From contig PDTC01000016.1 of the NCBI GenBank assembly GCA_002748735.1, forward strand, positions 1 to 64,000: a stretch of 64,000 nt of DNA, written 5' to 3'. The DNA is from Desulfobulbus propionicus (lineage in GTDB: Bacteria; Desulfobacterota; Desulfobulbia; Desulfobulbales; Desulfobulbaceae). The notes under the pieces were generated by a model. It ran no database searches. It was not told the origin of the DNA and was given only the letters and a program-made list of their open reading frames with translations. Position numbers and translations under genes: made by a program. This document shows positions 56,331 through 64,000 of this stretch, in pieces (the first letter of the stretch is position 1; each line of letters begins with the position of its first letter).

Positions 56331-57302
56331 TTACCTCACCAGGTAGACGTGATCGATATATATCGTACGAGGCCTTTGCTGTCGCGTGACAAAGAACCCC
56401 AGGCCTTCGATCTGCGCCATGTCCATCAATCGCGTCGCAGGTGACTTGCGTACAGCATCAAGGGAGATTTGCAGATCATTCCACCCCTGTTGCAGCTCGA
56501 AACGCTGCAAAAAACGATCAGTAAATACGCGTCCGTGATCACCGTGGTTGCTGTCGTGAATACGGCAATGAAGACACATGGGCTCTTCATCGACCTTAAA
56601 AACACTCAAACACAACCACGTAAAATCCCGCCAGTCATGAGGAAAATACATCAACGATGCCCCCGAATACTTGGCAGTTGTCAGTTGTACCCGCATGGCA
56701 CCCTTGCCGTGCCGGGCCATCTGACGATCATAATGAACCCGGCCCTGCCAGCGCTCCACTTCCATACTGCTTTGAAAATCTGAGAGGACCGGAAACTGTT
56801 TTCTGGCTCGATGTTCATCCAGCAACGCCCGACTCAGAGGCACAGCCGTAAAGATAAGCAGGAAAAATGTTATTCCCGCCGCTGTCAGCACAACCCGCCG
56901 CCAGACAGTGCCGTGCATTCCAGAACCTGCTACTTCCCTGGGCAGGATAAGCCAGCAGAAAGCGGCAAGACACCCCAACATATTCCGCAGAAGATCAAAA
57001 AACGAAACCGATCGACCTCCAAGCCGCTGCTGCACCAACTCAATACCTATACCTGCCAGTAGCACAACTCCGAACAACAGGCCGGCAGCGTGCCACAAGG
57101 ATCTCTTTTGCTGCTGGCCACGGACCCTGCTCCATAACAACGAACTTCCCAGAAAAAAAAACAGTACGTGTCCCAAATCCCAGGCGGCCTTGAACGAACG
57201 GCTGCTGTAATATCCAGGACCTCCATAAAAAAAGAATGGTGCCCCCAAGATAATGGCTAACCAGCAAAAAGCCATGTATCCCTGCCAACTCCTGGAACTC
57301 AT
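56331..57302 (-). CDS. VanZ-like membrane protein with C-terminal carbohydrate-binding-like domain
   Basis: The 323-residue protein starts at ATG 57302 (GAGGGGG box). The N-terminal ~180 residues hold four or five helices of the VanZ type: YMAFCWLAIILGAPFFFY, DLGHVLFFFLGSSLLW, GIGIELVQQRLGGRSVSFFDLLRNMLGCLAAF and a fifth helix. The C-terminal ~130 residues (FPVLSDFQSSMEVERWQG…MRVQLTTAKYSGASLMYF…WTLQISL-like, IYIDHVYLVR) resemble a CIA30/carbohydrate-binding jelly roll. It follows the sulfurylase gene by about 37 bases. The function is unknown, though a cell-envelope role is plausible. Confidence 0.7.
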   Translation of the reverse strand: MSSRSWQGYMAFCWLAIILGAPFFFYGGPGYYSSRSFKAAWDLGHVLFFFLGSSLLWSRVRGQQQKRSLWHAAGLLFGVVLLAGIGIELVQQRLGGRSVSFFDLLRNMLGCLAAFCWLILPREVAGSGMHGTVWRRVVLTAAGITFFLLIFTAVPLSRALLDEHRARKQFPVLSDFQSSMEVERWQGRVHYDRQMARHGKGAMRVQLTTAKYSGASLMYFPHDWRDFTWLCLSVFKVDEEPMCLHCRIHDSNHGDHGRVFTDRFLQRFELQQGWNDLQISLDAVRKSPATRLMDMAQIEGLGFFVTRQQRPRTIYIDHVYLVR

Positions 57303-57339
57303 GCCCCCTCTTTTATGGTCGCAAAGGCGTTCTTCATCC

Positions 57340-59052
57340 TTATCGGATATACCCCTGCTCCTCCAGATGAAGAATAATCTCTTGCACGGCCTCAGCCGGA
57401 GTGAGGCTGCTCGTGTCAATAATTACTTCAGGAGTATCGGGTGGTATATAGGGGTCGCTTACACCCGTGACCCCTTTCATCAGCCCTTTTCTTGCCTTGG
57501 CATATAGACCTTTTCTGTCACGTTGCTCACAGATTTCCAGGGGCGTGGCGACATACACTTCAATATAGCCACCATACCGGCTGATCAGTTCCCGGTTTGC
57601 CCGCCTTGACTCTTCATAGGGCGCTATGGGAGCGCAAAGAGCTATACCGCCATTTTTCGTAATCTCACTTGCCACAAAACCAATACGCGTTACGTTCAAT
57701 TCTCGGTGTTCTTTGGAGAATTTTAACTCGGAAGAGAGGTTTCGCCTGACAATATCGCCATCAAGCAGAGTCACCGGCCGGTCGCGCATTTCCATGAATC
57801 GAACCATCAAGACTTTGGCGATGGTCGATTTCCCCGATCCGGAAAGTCCGGTCATGAAAACAGTAAATCCCTGGCGGGACCGAGGCGGGAAGGCACGACG
57901 AAGTTCCTTCACTACTCCTTCATAGCTGAACCATGTCGGCACTTCCATCCCCCACTCCAGTCGTCGCCTTAACTCCTCCGAGGTGATATTTTTTACTGTG
58001 TCCTGTGAGGCCGCCTGGTCGAGAAAAACGTATTGAGCCTTACTTTCCAGGTATCCCATAGGGCGCTCCGGTACCATTTCAATACCGGTCTCCGCAGCCA
58101 TATCCATTACCAGCTGCTGGGCTGCCCCCTTCTCATAAAATAACTCTCTGCCATTACCGGTAAAGGGATCACCATGATCTTCTCCCACCATAAAATGGCT
58201 GCAGCCAAAATTTTTTCGAATTACTGCATGCCAAAGTGCCTCTTTCGGTCCTGCATGACGCTCTGCAAGAGGAGTAATACCTAGCAAAATCATATTACGG
58301 GGAAACTGTTTGACAAACTCCTGATAGCAATGCACATGGGTGTAATGCTCCATGTTACCAGGGTGTTCCAGGCCGACAGCGGGCTGGAGCAGGATATTAG
58401 CACCGATCTCCCGGGCAGCAGCCAAAACCATTTCTCGATGAGCGCAATGAAGATATTCCCTGGTATGAAACCCCAAAACCTGACGCCAGCCATACTGGGT
58501 AAAGCGTCGATGGGTTCCGGAAGGTGTCAATCTCAAGTCCCGAAAATCATAGTGAATGGGTAAAGAAACACCTTCTACAGGCCCACTGACGTACCACTCG
58601 CCCACTTGAGAGTAGAGGTTGTGCACGCCGGGATGAAGGGTACTGTCACTGGTGCCGTACACAGCTTCCGCTTCGCTTGTCTTTTCAGGTTTCCAGACAT
58701 CTTCGACGGTCAGGATTGCGAGAAGAAAGCCTTCCTGATCAGTTAGGGCAATCCGCTGACCTCTTTGCAGGCGCTGAGCAAATGCCACATCAACATCAAG
58801 ACAGATAGGCATCGGCCAGACAGTTCCATCTTCAAGGCGCATCTCTTCGAGTACCCTCTGATAGTCACTCTGCCCCAGGTATCCACTGAGCGGATAAAAG
58901 CCCCTGTTCAACAGCAACTCAAGATCATAGAGTTGCCGTATATTCAAATCCAGAGAAACCAGATCAATGGCCTCGTGCCGCAACAACTCAGCGTGACGAA
59001 AGTGTACAACCAGTGACTCAGAATGTTCATTTGGACTTTTTTTCACGTTCAT
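57340..59052 (-). CDS. Sulfate adenylyltransferase / APS kinase fusion, altered sulfurylase motifs
   Basis: The 570-residue protein joins an ATP sulfurylase (residues 1-385) and an APS kinase (~390-570). The kinase looks intact: GLSGSGKST Walker A (402-410), LLDGDIVRRNLSSELKFSKEHRELNVTRIGFVAS and APYEESRRANRELI. The sulfurylase site is unusual. The canonical QxRNxxH..H is HTREYLHCAH (196-205), so Arg and both His stay but Gln and Asn are replaced. GRDHAG is VGEDHGD (289-295), replacing the Arg that binds substrate. It may make PAPS poorly, or the N-terminal half may have another role. It precedes the VanZ-like gene. Confidence 0.85.
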   Translation of the reverse strand: MNVKKSPNEHSESLVVHFRHAELLRHEAIDLVSLDLNIRQLYDLELLLNRGFYPLSGYLGQSDYQRVLEEMRLEDGTVWPMPICLDVDVAFAQRLQRGQRIALTDQEGFLLAILTVEDVWKPEKTSEAEAVYGTSDSTLHPGVHNLYSQVGEWYVSGPVEGVSLPIHYDFRDLRLTPSGTHRRFTQYGWRQVLGFHTREYLHCAHREMVLAAAREIGANILLQPAVGLEHPGNMEHYTHVHCYQEFVKQFPRNMILLGITPLAERHAGPKEALWHAVIRKNFGCSHFMVGEDHGDPFTGNGRELFYEKGAAQQLVMDMAAETGIEMVPERPMGYLESKAQYVFLDQAASQDTVKNITSEELRRRLEWGMEVPTWFSYEGVVKELRRAFPPRSRQGFTVFMTGLSGSGKSTIAKVLMVRFMEMRDRPVTLLDGDIVRRNLSSELKFSKEHRELNVTRIGFVASEITKNGGIALCAPIAPYEESRRANRELISRYGGYIEVYVATPLEICEQRDRKGLYAKARKGLMKGVTGVSDPYIPPDTPEVIIDTSSLTPAEAVQEIILHLEEQGYIR

Positions 59053-59583
59053 TTCTCCTGAAATTCAATCTGATTCCCTCAAAGTAACAGTACTCAACCA
59101 CGAATAAAAATACCACCCTCTCCGTTTATCCGACTATACCTGAGCAATTCCTGTTGCTTTCACGCCCACGATAATTGCTGCAGCCCTTTTCGACAACGCT
59201 GGTAACCCCTCACTGCCTAGAAAAGGATATAAAAAGACCTGCCAGCTTTTTTGGATATTTTTTTAATTATTCTAATTGGTTATATGGAAAACTGAAAGGT
59301 ATGATAATGCCGCCTGTCTTGTGTGAAACTTCTCTAGCGTTACAAAAAGAAAAGCCGACAAACAGCGAAGCAAAAATAATGGGGACGATTTCGAAACCTG
59401 CAGTAGCCATATGCCTGTTGGCCAATTTCAAGGATAATCACTGCTCACGCGATGAACCGGCTTGTTGCCTTCCTGGTTATTCTGGCTGGTCAGTATCTCG
59501 AGCCAGGTGACCGTAAGGTGCAATACTTACACTCTATGCTAACAGATTTGCCGCTTTCCCGTTAAACGAAGACTACGCACCAG
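59053..59583. other. Long gap upstream of pyrG, nothing recognised
   Basis: A 111-codon TTG-started plus frame (59175-59510) is the only open frame of note. It has no domain, no ribosome binding site and an AT-rich start, so I do not call it. No tRNA or riboswitch pattern is seen. Confidence 0.4.
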
Positions 59584-59612
59584 TTGCCCTCGCCTGCGCA
59601 TTGGTGTATAGT
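59584..59612 (+). promoter_or_regulatory. Possible promoter of the pyrG-kdsA-kdsC-lptC operon
   Basis: TTGCCC and TATAGT are separated by exactly 17 bases, and the -10 box ends about 70 bases before the pyrG ATG. Confidence 0.45.
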
Positions 59613-59683
59613 TTTTTCCCGACCAGTATGTTGCAGCCTGTCGCTGCCTCTTCTTTTTTCCAGCACACACAGCAGGTGAGGGC

Positions 59684-61369
59684 ATGAAAGCTGAGCCAAG
59701 CAAAAAGACGAAGTTTATTTTCATCACTGGCGGGGTGTTGTCCTCTCTTGGCAAGGGCCTTGCCGGAGCGGCTATCGGCGCACTGCTTGAATGCCGGGGA
59801 CTGAGCGTGACATTCCAGAAACTCGACCCGTACATCAACGTCGATCCCGGCACCATGAACCCCTTTCAGCACGGCGAGGTGTACGTCACCAATGACGGCG
59901 CCGAGACCGATCTGGACATGGGCCATTATGAACGCTACACCAGCGCAGAGATGGCCCAGAAAAACAATTACACCTCCGGCCGTATCTATTACTCGGTAAT
60001 CATGAAGGAACGACGCGGTGAGTATCTGGGGGGTACGGTTCAGGTTATCCCGCACATCACTGATGAGATCAAGCAGGCGGTACTACAGCTGGATGGCACT
60101 GTCGATGTCGCCATCATCGAGATCGGCGGAACCATAGGAGACATTGAGGGATTGCCGTTCGTCGAGGCAATCCGCCAGATCCGTGGAGATCTTGGCCGCG
60201 AGTATACACTTTTCATCCATCTGACACTCATGCCCTACATGAAGACTGCAGGAGAGGTCAAAACCAAACCAACGCAGCATTCGGTCAAAGAGCTGCTGGC
60301 ATCGGGAATCCAACCCGATATTCTCATGTGCCGCACTGAAATTCCCCTGGAAGAGGAGCTTAAACGCAAGGTAGCGTTGTTCTGCAACGTCGAACCCAGT
60401 TGCGTTATCACGGCCATCGACGCTGACAATATCTACGAAGTTCCCCTTAACCTCCATCGAGAAAAGGTGGACGATCGGATCCTTGAAAAACTTGGTATAT
60501 GGACCGGAGCACCCAATATCAAGGCGTGGGAAGATCTGGTCTATAAAATCAAACATCCCAAAAAAGCGGTAACCATTGGTATTACTGGTAAATACGTAGA
60601 CCTAAAAGAATCCTACAAAAGCCTGCACGAGGCACTGGTTCACGGTGGCATTGCCAATGAGGCCAAGGTTCAACTTGAATATATCAGCGCTGACGACCTG
60701 GAAGAAGGAAAAATCCTGGAGCAGCTGGATACCTGTGACGGTATCCTCGTGCCAGGCGGCTTTGGCAGCCGCGGCATGGAAGGAAAAATTCGCGCGATTA
60801 CCCATGCCAGGGAAAACCAGATCCCCTTTTTCGGCATCTGCCTGGGGATGCAGCTCGCTGTAGTTGAATTTGCCCGTAACGTTGCCCAAATGGCAAATGC
60901 CGCACATGGGGAATCGCATCCCGATGCCCAGGAACAGGTTATCTATCTGATGAAGGAGTGGTATGATTTCCGTACCGGCAAAACTGAGGTACGTGATGAA
61001 ACCTCGGATATGGGAGGAACACTGCGGCTGGGTGCTTACCCCTGCAAACTGGCCAAAGGCTCACTCGCAGCTGCCGCCTACGCACAGGCCGAAATCAGTG
61101 AGCGCCACCGGCACCGATACGAGTTCAACAATGCGTACCGAAAACACCTGGAGCAGGCCGGAATACTGGTGAGTGGTGAATCACCGGATGGAGAGCTGGT
61201 GGAAATCATCGAGCTTCCCGGGCATCCCTGGTTCCTTGGTTGTCAATTTCATCCTGAATTCCAGTCCAAACCCATGAACCCCCATCCACTGTTCCGCGAC
61301 TTTATCGCAGCAGCATTAGCCTTTCGTGAAAAGACAGGTACAGGCGCCGTGCAGAAGGAGGCGATATGA
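59684..61369 (+). CDS. pyrG: CTP synthase
   Basis: The 561-residue protein has the amidoligase domain ([71 protein letters not shown]) and the C-terminal class I glutaminase ([14 protein letters not shown], nucleophile Cys in [12 protein letters not shown], and the His/Glu pair in FHPEFQSKP). It converts UTP, ATP and glutamine to CTP. Its stop overlaps the kdsA ATG in ATGA, so it leads a lipopolysaccharide operon, as in many proteobacteria. Confidence 0.98.
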   Translation: MKAEPSKKTKFIFITGGVLSSLGKGLAGAAIGALLECRGLSVTFQKLDPYINVDPGTMNPFQHGEVYVTNDGAETDLDMGHYERYTSAEMAQKNNYTSGRIYYSVIMKERRGEYLGGTVQVIPHITDEIKQAVLQLDGTVDVAIIEIGGTIGDIEGLPFVEAIRQIRGDLGREYTLFIHLTLMPYMKTAGEVKTKPTQHSVKELLASGIQPDILMCRTEIPLEEELKRKVALFCNVEPSCVITAIDADNIYEVPLNLHREKVDDRILEKLGIWTGAPNIKAWEDLVYKIKHPKKAVTIGITGKYVDLKESYKSLHEALVHGGIANEAKVQLEYISADDLEEGKILEQLDTCDGILVPGGFGSRGMEGKIRAITHARENQIPFFGICLGMQLAVVEFARNVAQMANAAHGESHPDAQEQVIYLMKEWYDFRTGKTEVRDETSDMGGTLRLGAYPCKLAKGSLAAAAYAQAEISERHRHRYEFNNAYRKHLEQAGILVSGESPDGELVEIIELPGHPWFLGCQFHPEFQSKPMNPHPLFRDFIAAALAFREKTGTGAVQKEAI

Positions 61370-62208
61370 TACGGGTTGCGTTCACCGACACACCCGCAGG
61401 CGCTTTCGCAGTTGGTACCGGAGAGCCGCTGCTGTTGATCGCCGGCCCCTGTGTTCTGGAATCCTCGGACCTGGCCCGGGACATCGCCCTGGAGATGCAA
61501 CAGATCTGCACACGCCTGGGGATAAACTACGTATTCAAGGCAAGTTATGACAAGGCCAACCGTACCAGCCTGGATGCTTTTCGGGGCCCTGGCGTAGAGA
61601 ATGGTCTCCGTATACTTGGTCGCCTCAGGGAGGAGTACCGGCTACCGGTTCTCTCCGATATTCATGAACCGGCGCAAGCGGAGCTTGCCGCTGATATTCT
61701 TGATATCATCCAGATTCCAGCATTCCTCTGTCGCCAGACTGATCTGCTGATTGCGGCAGCCAAAACCGGTCGGGTGGTAAACGTCAAAAAGGGACAATTT
61801 CTCGCGCCGTGGGACATGAACAATGCTGTGGGTAAACTGCGTGGCGCCGGATGTGAACGTATCCTCCTGACCGAACGCGGTGCCAGCTTTGGCTACAACA
61901 ACCTGGTGGTGGATATGCGCTCCCTGCCCTTGCTGCGAGCCATGGGCTATCCAGTGGTGTTTGACGCGACCCACTCGGTCCAACTGCCTGGCGGCGCCGG
62001 GACCAGCAGTGGCGGGCAGCGGCAGTTCATTGCCCCCCTCACCAGAGCAGCCGTAGCTGTTGGCGTGGATGCGCTCTTTATGGAGGTCCATCCCGACCCG
62101 GATAAGGCCCTGTGTGACGGCCCCAACTCGATGCCACTGGACCAGGTCGAACCACTGCTGAGGCAACTGTTGAAGATTCGCAGCGCCACTGCAGAGGTGC
62201 TGGTGTGA
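61366..62208 (+). CDS. kdsA: 3-deoxy-D-manno-octulosonate 8-phosphate synthase
   Basis: The 280-residue protein has the KDO8P synthase signature in [52 protein letters not shown] and [14 protein letters not shown]. It condenses phosphoenolpyruvate with arabinose 5-phosphate. The ATGA overlap with pyrG suggests coupling. A Cys near the metal site (IAGPCVLES) is typical of the metal-dependent subtype. Confidence 0.97.
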   Translation: MIRVAFTDTPAGAFAVGTGEPLLLIAGPCVLESSDLARDIALEMQQICTRLGINYVFKASYDKANRTSLDAFRGPGVENGLRILGRLREEYRLPVLSDIHEPAQAELAADILDIIQIPAFLCRQTDLLIAAAKTGRVVNVKKGQFLAPWDMNNAVGKLRGAGCERILLTERGASFGYNNLVVDMRSLPLLRAMGYPVVFDATHSVQLPGGAGTSSGGQRQFIAPLTRAAVAVGVDALFMEVHPDPDKALCDGPNSMPLDQVEPLLRQLLKIRSATAEVLV

Positions 62209-62219
62209 AAGGGACCTGC

Positions 62220-62843
62220 ATGACCGGGAGTGCCAGCTATCCGTCAGACTGTGAACTCACTGAAGCGCTGCGGACCAGGGCCGAAGTACACAACCGCCCT
62301 GTGAAACGAAGCACAGCCTGGCAAGCAGCACTGCCCAAGGCAAAGAAGATCAGGCTGTTGCTGCTGGATGTTGACGGCGTCCTCACCGACGGCACCATCG
62401 TTTACACCGCTGATGGCGGTGAAGCGAAGGGATTCAACACCTTGGACGGCCTGGGGCTGCGGCTTCTTGCCGACAGCGGCGTCGAAACCGGCCTGATTAC
62501 CGCCCGTACCTCTGCCATGGTTGCGCGACGAGCCGAAGATCTGCGAATGCGCTGGGTTTTCCAAGGAATTGATGACAAGCTGAAGACCTATGAACACCTC
62601 TTGCGTGAGACCGGATTGCGGCCGCTGCAAACCGCTTATATGGGCGATGACTGGATTGATCTGCCGCTCCTGAACAGGGTGGGGCTGGCAGTGGCACCTG
62701 CCAACAGCGTTGCCGAAGTACGCCAGCGCGTCGATTATGTCAGTGAACGTCCCGGAGGTGCGGGAGCAGTACGTGAGTTATGCACCATGATCCTCGAAGC
62801 ACAGGGTACCTATGCTGCACAACTGGCAAGGTTCAACCGATGA
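62220..62843 (+). CDS. kdsC: 3-deoxy-D-manno-octulosonate 8-phosphate phosphatase
   Basis: The HAD phosphatase has 207 residues from ATG 62220 (AAAGGG in front); the GTG at 62205 would overlap the kdsA stop. It has the motifs LLLLDVDGVLTDGTIVY, GLITARTS, DDKLKTYEHLL and YMGDDWIDLPLL, which fit KdsC. It releases phosphate from Kdo-8-phosphate. Its stop overlaps the next ATG in ATGA. The N-terminal ~35 residues before the first motif are longer than in most KdsC. Confidence 0.94.
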   Translation: MTGSASYPSDCELTEALRTRAEVHNRPVKRSTAWQAALPKAKKIRLLLLDVDGVLTDGTIVYTADGGEAKGFNTLDGLGLRLLADSGVETGLITARTSAMVARRAEDLRMRWVFQGIDDKLKTYEHLLRETGLRPLQTAYMGDDWIDLPLLNRVGLAVAPANSVAEVRQRVDYVSERPGGAGAVRELCTMILEAQGTYAAQLARFNR

Positions 62844-63400
62844 AGATCCGCAATCTGCTCTACCTGGTGCCGCTGCTGATCTTTGTTACCAGTCCGTTCT
62901 GGAAGCCCTCTGTTGCGGAGTTCCTCAAACCACGAGGAAGCAGCGCCACCGGCCCCGAAGAAGACTTCAGCGAGAACAAAAAAAACTTCAAAATGGAAAC
63001 CGTTCATATCACCCTTTCCACTGGGGGGCGAACCGAATGGGAAGTTCATGCTGAACAAGCCCTTACAGGCAAGACGGATCGTGAGTTTACCATGCAGACG
63101 GTGAATGCTGTGTACACGGCCATCGATGGTACGACAACACAGATCACCAGCAGAGAAGGTGAATATTTTATTGATAAACGGCATTTGATCCTCAAAGACG
63201 ACGTCGTTATCTTAAAACCTCATTACCAGCAGGAACTGCGCACCGATCTGCTCCATTACTATGATGTCGAAAAAATCGCGAAAAGCCCCGGTGAAGTACG
63301 GCTGAGGAGCCAAGGACTCTCCCTGGAAGCCGGCCGCATGGATTACGATCTCTCCAATGACGCCTATGACTTCAGCAACCGGGTGCGAGTAGACATATAG
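62840..63400 (+). CDS. lptC: LPS export protein LptC
   Basis: The 186-residue protein begins with one helix (LLYLVPLLIFVTSPFW) that anchors it in the inner membrane, followed by a beta-jelly-roll (KMETVHITLSTGGRTEWEVHAEQALTGKTDREFTMQTVNAVYTAIDGTTTQITSREGEYFID). LptC links the LptBFG ATPase to the LptA bridge in LPS transport. ATG 62840 overlaps the kdsC stop. lptA and lptB are not in the window, since a short gap and then dapL follow. Confidence 0.87.
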   Translation: MKIRNLLYLVPLLIFVTSPFWKPSVAEFLKPRGSSATGPEEDFSENKKNFKMETVHITLSTGGRTEWEVHAEQALTGKTDREFTMQTVNAVYTAIDGTTTQITSREGEYFIDKRHLILKDDVVILKPHYQQELRTDLLHYYDVEKIAKSPGEVRLRSQGLSLEAGRMDYDLSNDAYDFSNRVRVDI

Positions 63401-63487
63401 GGTATGGCAAAGACTCTTTTTCGATGTATATGACAGCTACCTCAACCCTTAAAAATCACCAGCAAACAACAAGCAAACCGGAGTATC

Positions 63488-64000
63488 ATGCTGCGAATCA
63501 ACGAGCACTACCTTAAACTGCAGACATCGTATCTCTTCGCAGATATCGCCAAAAGAGTGGCAGCCTTTCAGGAGGCCAACCCGGATCAGGAGGTGATAAA
63601 ACTGGGAATTGGAGATGTCACCAATCCCCTGCCCCCTGCCTGCATCGAGGCCTTTCACCGGGGAGTTGACGAGATGGCCACCCATGAAGGTTTTCGTGGC
63701 TACGGGCCCGAGCAGGGATATGCGTTTTTACGTGAAGCCATTGCCGAAAACGACTTTCGCCGCCGGGGCGCAAAAGTGAATCCGGAGGAGATCTTCATCT
63801 CTGACGGAAGCAAGTGTGATACCGGTAATATCCAGGAGCTTTTTGCCCGGGATGTCCGGGTGGCCATCCCAGACCCTGTCTACCCTGTCTACCTGGACAC
63901 CAATGTCATGGCCGGCCGGACCGGGAGCTTTGTCAACGGTCGCTTTGAAGGGATTGTCTATCTGGACGGCACCCGTGACAACGGCTTTGTCCCGTCATTA
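63488..64000 (+). CDS. dapL: LL-diaminopimelate aminotransferase, cut by the window end
   Basis: The start and the first 171 residues are present; the rest lies beyond the window. It reads RINEHYLKLQTSYLFADIAKRVAAFQEANPD…IKLGIGDVTNPLPPACIEAFHRGVDEMATHEGFRGYGPEQGYAFLREAI…FISDGSKCDTGNIQELF and IPDPVYPVYLDTNVMAGR, a strong DapL match. DapL converts tetrahydrodipicolinate to LL-DAP in one step and is typical of plants, Chlamydia and Desulfobacterota. The start is ATG 63488, 87 bases after lptC. The pyridoxal Lys is outside the window. Confidence 0.94.
   Translation, partial: MLRINEHYLKLQTSYLFADIAKRVAAFQEANPDQEVIKLGIGDVTNPLPPACIEAFHRGVDEMATHEGFRGYGPEQGYAFLREAIAENDFRRRGAKVNPEEIFISDGSKCDTGNIQELFARDVRVAIPDPVYPVYLDTNVMAGRTGSFVNGRFEGIVYLDGTRDNGFVPSL

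Noticed and set aside
1-64000. A CRISPR array or prophage
   Set aside because: No regularly spaced repeats, cas genes, integrase or phage structural genes were seen.

Overview
This window looks like the chromosome of a Gram-negative bacterium, most likely a Desulfobacterota member of the Desulfobulbaceae type. That placement is inferred from the gene set: LL-diaminopimelate aminotransferase, a single-chain purine PurL, class I fumarase, a Firmicutes-like glutamine synthetase, short RdgC, a Sat/APS-kinase fusion, LPS/Kdo genes, and a TolC/LapD/LapG surface-adhesin system. No rRNA or other species marker is present, so the placement is tentative.

Layout. Positions 1-1560 are a graveyard: the tail of a probable HsdR, a frameshifted Fic N-terminus, a frameshifted HARE-HTH fragment and a badly decayed IS3-family element. 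A short AT-rich stretch with a PepSY-type membrane protein follows (1.6-2.6 kb). From 2.6 to 6.6 kb lie a membrane TPR protein with an E2/UBC-like N-terminal domain that lacks the catalytic cysteine, a DUF4388 protein and a HAD phosphatase. From 6.9 to 16 kb are purL, a LysE-family pseudogene, prfC, a small hydrolase and an SLC13 transporter. From 26 down to 16.2 kb a long minus-strand run carries rdgC, its companion, gatB, radC, hemW, an MBL hydrolase, fumarase, LOG, cobO, a frameshifted btuF-like gene and a DNA-repair methyltransferase. Three tRNA genes (Lys, Glu, Arg) lie at 26.2 and 31.2 kb, with ettA, a ParB-like/RAM fusion gene and a possible structured leader near them.

The region 32.3-46.6 kb is the most coherent system. 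It encodes a c-di-GMP-controlled adhesin retention/release pathway: TolC-like pore, LapG protease, LapD receptor, type I secretion ABC transporter and adaptor, a LuxR-type regulator, and, after an AraC/TonB-receptor pair, a short LapA-like protein. That protein has the retention module and di-alanine LapG site but no RTX-type C-terminus. In the model inferred from the family, LapD senses c-di-GMP and sequesters LapG; when c-di-GMP falls, LapG cuts the adhesin.

From 46.8 kb on come glnA, a PilZ protein, sugar-nucleotide genes (manC, manB, rfbA, rfbD), cvpA, a phosphopantetheinyl transferase, mutM, a VanZ-type protein, Sat/APS kinase with altered sulfurylase motifs, and a pyrG-kdsA-kdsC-lptC operon. 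The window ends inside dapL.
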